Assembly (NCBI GenBank): GCA_002403155.1
Contig: DHHF01000014.1
Coordinates: 1-64,000, forward strand
Origin: Sulfurovum sp. UBA4779
GTDB taxonomy: Bacteria > Campylobacterota > Campylobacteria > Campylobacterales > Sulfurovaceae
Direction of reading: 5' to 3'
DNA: 64,000 bases
Part shown: one piece after another, positions 1 to 9,245 of the stretch
How the letters are laid out: each line of letters begins with the position of its first letter
Numbering within the stretch: the first letter of the stretch is position 1
Position numbers and translations under genes: made by a program
Notes under the pieces: model-generated
Database searches by the model: none
Told to the model about the DNA's origin: nothing
The model's input: only the letters and a program-made list of their open reading frames with translations

Positions 1-183
1 GTGTTTTTTTGCTTTGCTTACATTAATTATAGAATTTTAATCAAAATTAACAAAAAAGCTCAAAGCAATCATACCAAGCATATCTTTTAAAAAAATCTTT
101 ACTTTACATAAAAATAAAATTCAATGATTAATTGGCAAATATCAAAAGAAAGAAATAAAAGCAGAGTCATAAAACAAAGAAGC

Positions 184-216
184 AAAAAAAGAGACATGAT
201 TTTAAGATCATGTCTC
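184..216 (-). terminator. Intrinsic terminator after aclA
   Basis: Two perfect 10-bp arms, GAGACATGAT (191-200) and ATCATGTCTC (207-216), enclose a 6-base loop. On the minus strand the stem is followed by seven T (184-190). It lies 23 bases beyond the aclA stop codon, the right place and orientation to end the aclBA transcript. The remaining sequence, bases 1-183, is AT-rich and I see no gene in it. Confidence 0.9.
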
Positions 217-238
217 AATAGATAAAGAAAATTTTTAA

Positions 239-2056
239 TTAAAGGTCTTCAGCCTTATGGACATCATACAAGATATCATCGAACGGATGTCTATACATTG
301 GCATAGCAAGTCTTTTTTCATCAAGAACATGCCCGATAAATCCTATACATCTGCCTAATACGAAGAACGCATTTAGAGCACCCGCTTCTATAAATACATC
401 AATCTCATCATCGTTGTAGTCAAGGGCTCTCCACATATCTACCATCAATACGCCGATCGTACCATCAACGTTTAAGATAAGATTATCTTTTTTAGATGTT
501 GTTAATTGTTCAACCTCAAGCGCATAATCCAGAAGCGGCGTACTTGGGAAAGACTCATTCGCATATTTTTTGAGCCCGCTCACTCTTAGGTCCGGGTTTC
601 TAAGCGATTTGATTCTATGCCCGATACCCGGAATTGGAATTCCTTCTTTTTTCATATGGTTTATAAATTCTGCCGGGCTCAAACCATTATCATATCCATA
701 TTTAAAGTGTTTTGCAGCACCATCAATCGCTCCGCCAAATCTAGGACCGATAGTCAAAAGCCCGCTTACTACAGAACTTATAACATCTTTACCCGCTCTT
801 GCCGTTACTCTGGCATTGTGTGCACCAGAAACTGCCGGACCATGATCTGCAACTGTTTTTACAACAGTTTCAATAAAATTGGTTGCCCATTTTGGATATC
901 GTTTTTTAAACCATAACAAACTCATTACGTCGCCTATACTAAATCCTGTCTCAGGAGTTGCAACTGAAGAGATCGGATAGCCTGCATAAGTAGCCTCGTC
1001 CCCTCTATCGTCAGAGATAGTACAGATAAAGTTTTTGCTCTTTCTTGCTTGCGGCAAGGTTTTAATCTCCGGCTCGGCAATCTCTGTTATCACACCCTCG
1101 GATTTAAGTTTATTGTAAACGTCAGCAATTTTATTCGGCAAATCATTAAATGACTCCGGAACATAGATACCGGCCTCCGCCATTGCTTTGTTTTTTGCAT
1201 CTGCCGTTTCTCTCTCTGCATTTGCACTAGCACCTGCATGTCCGAACTGAACACCGCTACTATAATGCTTTGCTATAGTACCTATACACCAAGCGATAAT
1301 CGGCTTGGTTATTTTACCGCTTTTTACTGCATCAATAACCTTATACTCTTCAATACCGCCAACTTCACCAAGCAATAACATATATTTTACTTGAGGATTA
1401 TCTTGCATACGAAGAAGGTTGTCTATGAAAACAGAGCCTACAAATCTATCGCCACCGATAGCAACACCCTCTGCGATACCGTCTGCATTGATAGCGATGA
1501 TGTTTGAAAGCTCATTGAAAAGTCCGCCTGAGCGAGTTACAAGTCCGCAAGAACCTGCACGGTGAAGTTTTGAGCTGACAATGTTCTCAATCGTACCGCC
1601 GATATTTGCGATTTTAAATGCACCCGGAGTGATAGCACCCACAGTTGCAGGTCCTATCACAGTTACACCCTGTGCATTGGCTGTTGCATTCATCTTTCTA
1701 GCAAGTCTCTCAGGAATACCCTCAGCAGTAATCATCATCACTCTAAAACCGCCTAAATCTAAAGCTTCCATAGTGACATCATAAGCTGTTCTAAAAGATG
1801 CAAAGTTTAGTAAAACATCAGCATTCGGATGAGCTTTTTTAGCCTCTGCCGTTGTTTTATAGAGATTTATCATTATCTCATCACCGCCCCAGAAGAACTT
1901 CTGAAATTTACTGTCTGCTGTCGGCGCAACTATGGCAGCAACTGAAGGAGTTTTTCTGCCTATTACAAAATCGTAATCCAACATTCTTTGGATTGCGCTT
2001 GCGTTGTTGTTCCAAAAAATTGCCTGTGTATCTTTAGTAAATAATAATTGTGACAT
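239..2056 (-). CDS. aclA: ATP-citrate lyase alpha subunit (AclA)
   Basis: This is the large subunit of heteromeric ATP-citrate lyase, which cleaves citrate to acetyl-CoA and oxaloacetate using ATP and CoA. The reaction drives the reductive TCA cycle of CO2 fixation in Campylobacterota, Aquificae and Chlorobi. The 605 residues have the family layout: an N-terminal succinyl-CoA-synthetase-like CoA-binding half and a C-terminal citrate-synthase-like half. His273, in the motif VQFGHAGASA, is the expected phosphohistidine. The citrate-synthase-like motif PGIGHRIKSLRNPD lies near residue 475. The gene starts 9 bases after aclB stops, with an AGGAGAAAG-type ribosome site, so the two are cotranscribed. 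Its presence marks the organism as an autotroph using the rTCA cycle. Confidence 0.97.
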   Translation of the reverse strand: MSQLLFTKDTQAIFWNNNASAIQRMLDYDFVIGRKTPSVAAIVAPTADSKFQKFFWGGDEIMINLYKTTAEAKKAHPNADVLLNFASFRTAYDVTMEALDLGGFRVMMITAEGIPERLARKMNATANAQGVTVIGPATVGAITPGAFKIANIGGTIENIVSSKLHRAGSCGLVTRSGGLFNELSNIIAINADGIAEGVAIGGDRFVGSVFIDNLLRMQDNPQVKYMLLLGEVGGIEEYKVIDAVKSGKITKPIIAWCIGTIAKHYSSGVQFGHAGASANAERETADAKNKAMAEAGIYVPESFNDLPNKIADVYNKLKSEGVITEIAEPEIKTLPQARKSKNFICTISDDRGDEATYAGYPISSVATPETGFSIGDVMSLLWFKKRYPKWATNFIETVVKTVADHGPAVSGAHNARVTARAGKDVISSVVSGLLTIGPRFGGAIDGAAKHFKYGYDNGLSPAEFINHMKKEGIPIPGIGHRIKSLRNPDLRVSGLKKYANESFPSTPLLDYALEVEQLTTSKKDNLILNVDGTIGVLMVDMWRALDYNDDEIDVFIEAGALNAFFVLGRCIGFIGHVLDEKRLAMPMYRHPFDDILYDVHKAEDL

Positions 2057-2065
2057 ACTTTCTCC

Positions 2066-3400
2066 TTATTTGCCTACTGCCATTCTAACTATATCCGTAA
2101 CATGAGTTTCAGGTCCATATACATCAATCCATAGCCCAAGTCTATCAGCTGCCTCTTTGATATCTTTTAGACCTTTTTCATAGTTCGGCCCACCGCGACG
2201 AACATAGATCTTAACTCCAACATCTTTCATCTTTTGTGCATATTTTTCAAATGCATAGATAATACCGGTAAATGTTTTTGCAACATCGGTAAAGTTTGCA
2301 ATAGCACCGCCGATAATAAGAACTTTATCTCTTCCTTGTGCATCTTTTGTTCTTGTCATAAGATCAAGTATCGTCTCAGCATAAAATTGTGTCTCATCCG
2401 TTGTCGGCCCCCCGCTATATTCGCCATAGTTAGCCAAATCTTCAATTCCGGCCAAATCTGCAATAGTGTCTGCATAAACAACGGAAGCGCCACCGCCGGC
2501 AACCATCGTCCAAATTCTTGCTTCAGGCTTTAAAACCGTCAGTTTTAGGGATGCGCCGCTTTTTGCGTCAGCCTCTTCAATCGCTAAAACCTCAGGAGAT
2601 TTCTCTTCCATACCGAATGATGTCGGATACTCTACATCACCCCACTGCTCTCTCATCATAAATCCTGCCGTATCGTCAAGTTTTGCAACCATATCTAAAA
2701 GCTCTATCTTGTTACCCTGCATAACAAACGGGTTAATCTCAAGATATGCAAAATTTAACTCTCTGTATGCTTTAAAGAAGCCTATGGCAAACTCTGCAAA
2801 CGCTTCTTTGTCTTTAGCCGCTACATCATTTGGAATGTTTGCTTTAATTTTTGCAGCTATTTCATCTTCTGTCGCAGTAATTGGGAAAGCCACTTCAACG
2901 ACTTTATCCCAATTTTCCTCAACTTCCATACCGCCTTCCGCAGACATATAAAGCACATCATCATCGCCTACGCATGTAGCAGAGATATAGTACTCTTCTT
3001 CTTGAGAGTGCGGAGTAAACGGCTCAACGATAAAATGTGTTAAAAAATCCGTTTTAGCTTCGCCATGAGGAGTATCTCCCTCAAATGAAAAATAAACAGA
3101 CTGTTTTGAACTTGATTTTTCATCAATCCATGATGCCGCTTTATCTAAAGAAACATCGCCCGGCTTTTGATCTCTAAATAGAACCAGCCCGTTTTTACCT
3201 CTTTTTCCAAATAGCATATCCGGCTTTGCTACTAGTGTTTTTTCTTTTAACCATGTCTTTTCTTTTGCAGCTTCTTTTAGTTCTGATCCGTTTTGAACCA
3301 TAACCGTTTCATACGCATATGTAAAGTTTGGAAAATATTTGTCCCAATGCTTTGCTAAAATTGACTTGGCGTCATATTCTCTAATCGCCTTTTGAGCCAT
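2066..3400 (-). CDS. aclB: ATP-citrate lyase beta subunit (AclB)
   Basis: This is the small subunit of ATP-citrate lyase. It carries the ATP-grasp and succinyl-CoA-synthetase-beta-like domains that phosphorylate the active-site histidine of AclA. I chose the start at 3400 (protein MAQKAIREYDAK, 444 residues) because GGAG sits six bases upstream. The in-frame extension to 3451 adds 17 residues that do not look like the family and has no comparable ribosome site. The C-terminal part contains a glycine-rich CoA-ligase-like segment (VLIIGGAIANFTDVAKTF) and ends in GPETHVTDIVRMAVGK. It is the first gene of the aclBA operon. A weak TATATT-like -10 may lie near 3470. Confidence 0.96.
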   Translation of the reverse strand: MAQKAIREYDAKSILAKHWDKYFPNFTYAYETVMVQNGSELKEAAKEKTWLKEKTLVAKPDMLFGKRGKNGLVLFRDQKPGDVSLDKAASWIDEKSSSKQSVYFSFEGDTPHGEAKTDFLTHFIVEPFTPHSQEEEYYISATCVGDDDVLYMSAEGGMEVEENWDKVVEVAFPITATEDEIAAKIKANIPNDVAAKDKEAFAEFAIGFFKAYRELNFAYLEINPFVMQGNKIELLDMVAKLDDTAGFMMREQWGDVEYPTSFGMEEKSPEVLAIEEADAKSGASLKLTVLKPEARIWTMVAGGGASVVYADTIADLAGIEDLANYGEYSGGPTTDETQFYAETILDLMTRTKDAQGRDKVLIIGGAIANFTDVAKTFTGIIYAFEKYAQKMKDVGVKIYVRRGGPNYEKGLKDIKEAADRLGLWIDVYGPETHVTDIVRMAVGK

Positions 3401-3528
3401 CGAGTTCTCCTTTAATTTAGTTGTTCGTAGTGTAACACTTGAAACATTCAAATTTAGAAAAGATAATATAAACTATAAGAAGAAAATAAAGTTTTGTGTA
3501 TTTTAGAAACATGACAAAGGGATATTTT

Positions 3529-4617
3529 CTAATTTTTGCTACAAGAAGAAATGCCATAATATTTTAATTGATAGCTCTCGCTTTGTGATTTTGAATCATA
3601 GCAATTCACTTTTTGTCTTTTTAATTCTTGGGCTAAAAGATAGGGTTTATAAATGCGATAAGCAAAATGTTTTGCCGGATCATCCATCACATAAAACAGC
3701 GCCCTATGAAATACGATCAGCAATACATTCACTATCAACAATATCATTACGGCATAAAAACCGAATCGATAGTATTTTTGAAATTGAAATAAACGCACAC
3801 GCACACTATTGTTATAAACATGAAGCATCAGCACGACTGCACTCATAACATAAGGAGCAAAGTCCGTTATCGATACGCGTTGTCTGATAGAAAGAAGAAG
3901 AGAAAACGCCAATGCCGTAAAAGAAATATACCACAATAATGTTTTTCTCTCTCTCAGTAAAATACGATACATTACATAAAAAAAATAAAGAAACAACAAA
4001 GGGGAAAATACAGCTGCATAAAGCCCAAATATTTCCATAAAATGGCCGGAAGGTTTTCCTTCTATGGCAATGCCTTTTGCCAAAAAAAGAAACGCTGTTA
4101 AAAAAGAGGCGGACACAATAGCAAGTTTTTTATCTTTATGCATCAAAGCATATATAAATAACGCTGCAAAAAAAATAACAGAGGCCTGATGGACAAAAAA
4201 AAGTCCAATCATCAAGGGAATCAATGCTTTAAAATAACCTTTTTCGTACCATAGCACGAAAAGTAACACTATCGGAAGCACAACAATGGCCTCATTTGCC
4301 AAAATCATTGCAGTAAAAATGCCCGGCAACGACATAAAGATAAGTGTTGCCAGATAAACATCTTCTTTTTTATCCAAATAAAGCCGGCTCACCCGATAAA
4401 AAAGTCCTATACTTAACACCCCGAAAAAAATCGGAAAGAGCCTTAAACCCAAAAAACCATCCACTGCTTCAATGCTCCATCGCATCAATACCGCTGAAAC
4501 CTCTTTTGAGCTATAAAGCATTTTTGCCTCATGCGGACTGATAGGGGTTGTAGAAGCAAGATAAAAAACAGCAATGATATAAATAAAAACTATAATAAGA
4601 AAATGCTGTTTTTTCAT
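3529..4617 (-). CDS. Polytopic membrane protein, GT-C glycosyltransferase-like
   Basis: The 362-residue protein has about ten hydrophobic segments. The first is a signal anchor (FLIIVFIYIIAVFYLA), followed by a short polar loop with SPHEAKMLY. That loop resembles the first periplasmic loop of ArnT/PMT-type (GT-C) lipid-linked sugar transferases, where an acidic residue is catalytic. A basic, soluble-looking tail (KRQKVNCYDSKSQSESYQ) ends the protein. The sugar and acceptor cannot be told. It starts 9 bases after trpG stops and is the last gene of the mqnE operon. It could instead be an envelope membrane protein with no transferase activity; the assignment to the GT-C fold is an inference from topology and the loop motif. 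Confidence 0.6.
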   Translation of the reverse strand: MKKQHFLIIVFIYIIAVFYLASTTPISPHEAKMLYSSKEVSAVLMRWSIEAVDGFLGLRLFPIFFGVLSIGLFYRVSRLYLDKKEDVYLATLIFMSLPGIFTAMILANEAIVVLPIVLLFVLWYEKGYFKALIPLMIGLFFVHQASVIFFAALFIYALMHKDKKLAIVSASFLTAFLFLAKGIAIEGKPSGHFMEIFGLYAAVFSPLLFLYFFYVMYRILLRERKTLLWYISFTALAFSLLLSIRQRVSITDFAPYVMSAVVLMLHVYNNSVRVRLFQFQKYYRFGFYAVMILLIVNVLLIVFHRALFYVMDDPAKHFAYRIYKPYLLAQELKRQKVNCYDSKSQSESYQLKYYGISSCSKN

Positions 4618-4626
4618 TGGCTGAAT

Positions 4627-5196
4627 TTACAGTTTCAAGAAATTATCAAGCATCTCATGGCCGTATTCGCTCATAATGGACTCCGGATGAAACTGGACCC
4701 CATAAACCGGCTTGTCTTTGATCTGCAAAGACATAATTTCGCCGTCATCTTTACTATGGGAAGTAGGGATGATATTTTCGGGCAGGTTTTCTTTTTTTAC
4801 GATAAGCGAATGATAGCGCGTTGCCCTAAACTCTTTGGGAAGATTTTTAAATATCGGAGATTCTTTATCTATCTTAATTTGGGATGTTTTGCCGTGCATC
4901 ATATGTTTGGCACGCACCACTTCTCCGCCAAAAGCCTGCGCAATACTTTGATGGCCCAAACAAATACCAAAGATAGGCGTTGTGTCTGCAAACTCTTTAA
5001 TGACATCAAGTGTGACACCCGCTTCATCCGGAGTAGAAGGGCCGGGAGATAAAATAATTTTTTCCGGATGGAGCGCTTTTATCTCTTCAACGCTCAACTC
5101 ATCATTACGAATCACTTTTAAATCTGCGCCTAGCTCTCTGCAATACTGCACTATGTTATAGGTAAAGCTGTCATAATTATCAATCATTAATACCAT
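4627..5196 (-). CDS. trpG: Anthranilate / aminodeoxychorismate synthase glutamine amidotransferase subunit
   Basis: This class I glutamine amidotransferase of 189 residues supplies ammonia to chorismate-using synthases. The nucleophile is Cys79 in GICLGHQ, and the His-Glu part of the triad is in GVQFHPES near residue 170. The N-terminus (MVLMIDNYDSFTYN) is typical of TrpG/PabA. No synthase subunit is adjacent; the only chorismate-utilising partner in this window is trpE at 50.4-51.8 kb. The subunit may therefore serve both tryptophan and folate synthesis, as the shared PabA/TrpG does in some bacteria. It begins right after the phosphoribosyltransferase stop codon in the same operon. Confidence 0.92.
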   Translation of the reverse strand: MVLMIDNYDSFTYNIVQYCRELGADLKVIRNDELSVEEIKALHPEKIILSPGPSTPDEAGVTLDVIKEFADTTPIFGICLGHQSIAQAFGGEVVRAKHMMHGKTSQIKIDKESPIFKNLPKEFRATRYHSLIVKKENLPENIIPTSHSKDDGEIMSLQIKDKPVYGVQFHPESIMSEYGHEMLDNFLKL

Positions 5197-5643
5197 TTAG
5201 TCTCCTAGATCCGTGCACCAAAAAAAATCAATCCACGTTTTCGCTTCTTTTACATACCAATTTGGCGCTATTTTAGCACTTTTTTTGTAGAAAAGCGAAG
5301 CCGTATAAAAATTTGTTTGAGGATAAGTTTCTCCTAAAATCTTCAGCGCCTCAATAAGCGTGTCACCGCTGTCAACGATATCATCGACGATCAATACATT
5401 TTTTGCATCCTGCAAATTTGGAACATTAAACACTGTCACACTTTGAAGTTTTTGCGTATCTTCGTATCCGATCGTATTGATGGCATACACTTTTCTGATA
5501 TGATAGTATTCTCCCAACATATGGGCAATACTTAAACCGCCTCTTGCAATCGCTAAAATAACATCAAATTCTTTATCTATTTTTTTGGCCAAAACCTTTA
5601 AATCATTGCGAAAATCATCGTAACTGTAATAGATTCTATGCAT
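5197..5643 (-). CDS. Purine-type phosphoribosyltransferase
   Basis: This is a type I phosphoribosyltransferase of 148 residues. It carries the PRPP-binding motif VLIVDDIVDSGDTL near residue 85 and the upstream loop AIARGGLSIAHML. Both resemble xanthine-guanine phosphoribosyltransferase (Gpt/Xpt), and its C-terminus (TWIDFFW) matches the xanthine/hypoxanthine group, so base salvage is the likely role. The exact base preference cannot be read from the sequence. Its start overlaps the mqnE stop by 8 bases and its stop abuts the trpG start, which indicates tight translational coupling. Confidence 0.85.
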   Translation of the reverse strand: MHRIYYSYDDFRNDLKVLAKKIDKEFDVILAIARGGLSIAHMLGEYYHIRKVYAINTIGYEDTQKLQSVTVFNVPNLQDAKNVLIVDDIVDSGDTLIEALKILGETYPQTNFYTASLFYKKSAKIAPNWYVKEAKTWIDFFWCTDLGD

Positions 5644-6700
5644 ATTGTTTCAACTCATTATAAAGACTGTCTCGCTCAACCGGAATGAAACCGGAATTTT
5701 TAATCAATCCGATAAAATCCTCAAGCTTCATGCCGCGGCTGCTGGAGGCACCTGCGGCAGATTGAATGGATTCTTTTTCTATGGTGCCGTCAAGATCATC
5801 ACAGCCAAACTCTTGGGCAATCAGCGCCAGACCGATCGAAGCCGATGCCCAATAGGCTTTGATATGAGGGATATTATCAAGAAGGATTCGCGCAATGGCA
5901 TACGTTTTAAGTATCTCTTGTCCTGTGGGAAAGCGGGTTACTTTTAAAAAATTGTTCTCTTTTTGATAAATCAAAGGAATAAAAGCATTCAATCCGCCTG
6001 TTTTGTCTTGCAGATCACGCAAACGCAGCATATGGTCAATCCGATGCGCCCTTGTCTCCACATGTCCAAACAACATCGTTGCATTGCTTTGTCTGCCTCG
6101 TTCATGCCATTTTTGATGAATCTGCAGCCATTGATCGGAGGTAACCTTCCCTTTGCAAAGATACTCTCTTACCTTCTCGTCAAAAATCTCTGCACCTCCT
6201 CCGGGCATAGAATCTACACCGTTTTCTATCATCATGTCAAGTACTTCATCATAACTTAACCCATACTGCCTTGAGAGGAAATCTACCTCGGCCGCCGTCA
6301 TCGCCTTGATATGAAGCTGGGGAAAAGCTGCTTTTATTTTCCTGAAAGCACCCATATACCACTCTACTCCGCCATTGGGATTGTGTGCTGAGACGATATG
6401 TACCTCTTTTGCTCCATTGGCATAAGAATTTTTAGCAATATCAAGTATGTCTTCGTGAGACATCGTGTATTGGTTTGGATTTTTCCGGCTTGCAGAGTAG
6501 GCACAAAACTTGCATATGTCTGCGCATACATTGGTTGGATTGATATGGCGGTTGATGTTGAAATAGCTTTTTTTTCCATGTTTTTCTTTGCGGATAGTGT
6601 CTGCAAGTTCACCCAAGGTATATAAATCCAACTCATACAGGGCTTCGCCCTCTTTTTGGTTTAATCGTTCTTTGTTTTTGACTTTTTGTATCAAATCCAT
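5636..6700 (-). CDS. mqnE: Aminodeoxyfutalosine synthase (radical SAM)
   Basis: MqnE joins SAM to the chorismate-derived enolpyruvyl-benzoate to make aminodeoxyfutalosine, the first radical step of the futalosine route to menaquinone. The radical-SAM cluster is Cys59-x3-Cys63-x2-Cys66 in NPTNVCADICKFCAYS. The protein continues with typical MqnE segments (HIVSAHNPNG, DSMPGGGAEIF). I place the start at 6700 (MDLIQKVKNK, 354 residues). The reading frame is open to 6802, but the extra residues are unlike the family and would run into the divergent glnD gene. Menaquinone is the respiratory quinone expected for the molybdoenzyme encoded at 26.6-31.7 kb. Confidence 0.94.
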   Translation of the reverse strand: MDLIQKVKNKERLNQKEGEALYELDLYTLGELADTIRKEKHGKKSYFNINRHINPTNVCADICKFCAYSASRKNPNQYTMSHEDILDIAKNSYANGAKEVHIVSAHNPNGGVEWYMGAFRKIKAAFPQLHIKAMTAAEVDFLSRQYGLSYDEVLDMMIENGVDSMPGGGAEIFDEKVREYLCKGKVTSDQWLQIHQKWHERGRQSNATMLFGHVETRAHRIDHMLRLRDLQDKTGGLNAFIPLIYQKENNFLKVTRFPTGQEILKTYAIARILLDNIPHIKAYWASASIGLALIAQEFGCDDLDGTIEKESIQSAAGASSSRGMKLEDFIGLIKNSGFIPVERDSLYNELKQYA

Positions 6701-6758
6701 AGCAAAAATCCATAGTATTTTTTGGGTATTATAGCAATAAAAGTTTAGGGAGGGCTCA

Positions 6759-9233
6759 ATGAATAGCTTAAAAGCTGAAATTGAGGATCTTATATACGCC
6801 AATGCAGCAGATTTTCAAATAGCAAAAGTGCTTAAAAAAGAGATCCGTGCCTACGTGGATACGCTCAAAGAAACTTTTATGACCTCAGGGGGCAAAGATT
6901 TTCTCGTTAAACATACCAAAAAAATAGATATGATTTTAAAAATCGTCTACAAAGTGGCCCAAAGAGAGATGTTCGGCGATTACATACCTATGAAAAATAC
7001 GCTTCCTCTCTCTCTTATTGCCCTTGGCAGCTATGGCAGAGAGCAGCTTTGTGTCCATTCCGATATTGACCTGATGATTGTCTATAAAGATATCCCGGGA
7101 TACAACCTCAAAGAGATGATAGAGAAAATCCTCTATATTCTTTGGGATACAGGCCTTAAACTCAGTCACCGGGTACATACTGTCGAAGAGCTTTATGCTG
7201 TTTCCAAAACAGACATCACCATCAAAACAGCATTGATAGAATCAAGATTTATCGAAGGATCAGCTTTTATTTGGACTGAAACGCAAAATGCGATTCGCCA
7301 AATACGCCATGACACTCCTCACCATTTTATACAATTAAAACTTGAAGAACAAAAATACAAACACGAAAAATTTCCTCTGACTATGGAACCCAACCTCAAA
7401 GAAGGCATTGGCGGTTTTCGGGACGCAAACCTTGTTTTTTGGATAGGAAAAATTCTTTATGATGTCAACAGCATCAAAAATCTCCCCTCAAGCATCGTCG
7501 ATGAAAATGATTATAAAGAATTTCGCATCGCTTTGGAATTTCTTTTTCGCGTGCGTTCCGCGCTTCATCTTGTAGCACATAAAAAAGAAGATACGCTGCG
7601 TTTGGATCTGATTGCCGATACCGCTCACCTTCTTGGATACAAAATGAACAAAAATGAACACATGAAGTTTGCCAAAAAAGTGATAGAAAGCCTGCAAACG
7701 ATCAGACTTTACAGCATTATTTGGACTGAATCTCTCTGCCGCGGCTATATGATTGATACTGACATCTATGGCCACTGCATCTATCCTCAAGGAGAAAAAA
7801 GGCAACTGCCTGTGCTCTTAAGACAGCTTTGCGACCAAAAAGAAAAAGCATTTGATGCCCATCCCACTTTTCTTGCACAACTTATCAAAGCCAATAAGCC
7901 TGTGCGACATAGCAAATCTATGCTGTTAGCGATCAAGCATCTTTTTTTTCAACCCTACAGCTACAACACTTTTAAGATACTCTCTACGGCAAAACTTTTA
8001 AGCTATGTAATACCCCCTCTCAAAAAAGTTATTGCCTTGCCCCAATTTGACGGCTACCATCAATTCACCGTAGAAATCCACTCTTTGGAATGTCTGTATC
8101 ATTTGGAAAACATCCAAGATACATTTATAGAAAATTTATTTCACACCCTCCATGCCGAAGAAAAAGCTTTGCTTAAACTGGCCATGCTCTTGCATGATGC
8201 CGGAAAGGGGCGCAAACGCGACCATCATCACGTAGGCGCTTCACTGTTTAAACCGTTTGCAAAAAAACTCGACTTCTCTCCTGAGCTGATCGAAATGGGA
8301 GAAACGCTTATCCTGCACCATACCCTCATGAGCAAAGTAGCACAACGTGAAGACTTGCATAACGAAAAAGTCATCTTAAAATTTGTTTCCTATTTTAAAA
8401 CCAAAACCCTTTTAGATATGATGTATATCTTAACCTATGCCGATATGAATGGCGTAGGAAAGGGTATTTACAATTCATTTAATGCAAAACTGATCAAAAT
8501 GCTTTATCTTCAGTCTCTCAAAGCATTAAAACATACGGAGATTATCGACGAAACAGCCAAACGCATCAAAAAAGAACAAACACTCAAAAAGCATCCTTTA
8601 TTTCTTTCTTTAAGCAAATCCCAACAAAATAAGATTTTGATGATTCCCTCAAATTTGCTTTTTTTGCGCTATTCTCCCCAAAAAATAATTTCCATCTCCA
8701 AAAAAGCTTTTAAGACAGACTCTTATACCTATGAAATTTACAATGAAGATCATCTGACCCTTGAGATCGTGTGTGCGCACCATTTCAATCTCAGTTATCT
8801 GCTGAGCAAACTTGCCTATCTTGATGTGGCCAATATGGACATCTGTAAACTTTTTGACGGGTACAAATATTTTAAGATCGATTTTGCTTTTAAAATCAAT
8901 GAAAATGAAATCACCCGCATCGATGAAATGATACGCGATGCGCTTTATGGCCAAAAACAAAACACCCTGCTGATACCTGTTATCAAAAAAAATGAGATCC
9001 AAATTGATTGCAGCCATTCCCAGATGTACGGCAGCATGTACCTGCACTGCAAAAACCAAAAAGGGCTGCTTGCCTATGTTCTTGATCTTTTTGACACACT
9101 TCATATCGAAATTGCAACCGCGAAAGTACACAGTCTTAAAAATACCGTCAGAGACATGTTTCTCATCGAAAAAAATGGAAACTTTTGCCATAATATCGAT
9201 ATAATCATCGAAAAACTTACAAAAAAAGAATAA
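6759..9233 (+). CDS. glnD: [Protein-PII] uridylyltransferase / uridylyl-removing enzyme
   Basis: GlnD senses glutamine and adds UMP to, or removes it from, the PII signalling protein, controlling nitrogen assimilation. In 824 residues the domains are: a nucleotidyltransferase with the motif GSYGREQLCVHSDIDLMIV (about residues 90-108), a helical linker with EPNLKEGIGGFRD, an HD phosphohydrolase domain with LLHDAGKGRKRDHHHVGA (near residue 478), and C-terminal ACT domains ending in AKVHSLKNTVRDMFLIE. A GGGAGG ribosome site precedes the ATG. The gene is divergent from mqnE and is followed 12 bases later by glmS, another glutamine-dependent function, so the pair forms an operon. The HD motif is intact, so both activities are expected. 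Confidence 0.93.
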   Translation: MNSLKAEIEDLIYANAADFQIAKVLKKEIRAYVDTLKETFMTSGGKDFLVKHTKKIDMILKIVYKVAQREMFGDYIPMKNTLPLSLIALGSYGREQLCVHSDIDLMIVYKDIPGYNLKEMIEKILYILWDTGLKLSHRVHTVEELYAVSKTDITIKTALIESRFIEGSAFIWTETQNAIRQIRHDTPHHFIQLKLEEQKYKHEKFPLTMEPNLKEGIGGFRDANLVFWIGKILYDVNSIKNLPSSIVDENDYKEFRIALEFLFRVRSALHLVAHKKEDTLRLDLIADTAHLLGYKMNKNEHMKFAKKVIESLQTIRLYSIIWTESLCRGYMIDTDIYGHCIYPQGEKRQLPVLLRQLCDQKEKAFDAHPTFLAQLIKANKPVRHSKSMLLAIKHLFFQPYSYNTFKILSTAKLLSYVIPPLKKVIALPQFDGYHQFTVEIHSLECLYHLENIQDTFIENLFHTLHAEEKALLKLAMLLHDAGKGRKRDHHHVGASLFKPFAKKLDFSPELIEMGETLILHHTLMSKVAQREDLHNEKVILKFVSYFKTKTLLDMMYILTYADMNGVGKGIYNSFNAKLIKMLYLQSLKALKHTEIIDETAKRIKKEQTLKKHPLFLSLSKSQQNKILMIPSNLLFLRYSPQKIISISKKAFKTDSYTYEIYNEDHLTLEIVCAHHFNLSYLLSKLAYLDVANMDICKLFDGYKYFKIDFAFKINENEITRIDEMIRDALYGQKQNTLLIPVIKKNEIQIDCSHSQMYGSMYLHCKNQKGLLAYVLDLFDTLHIEIATAKVHSLKNTVRDMFLIEKNGNFCHNIDIIIEKLTKKE

Positions 9234-9245
9234 GAAAGAAAAGAA

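Noticed and set aside
9234..9245. glmS ribozyme
   Set aside because: Only 12 bases separate glnD and glmS; no room for the ribozyme.
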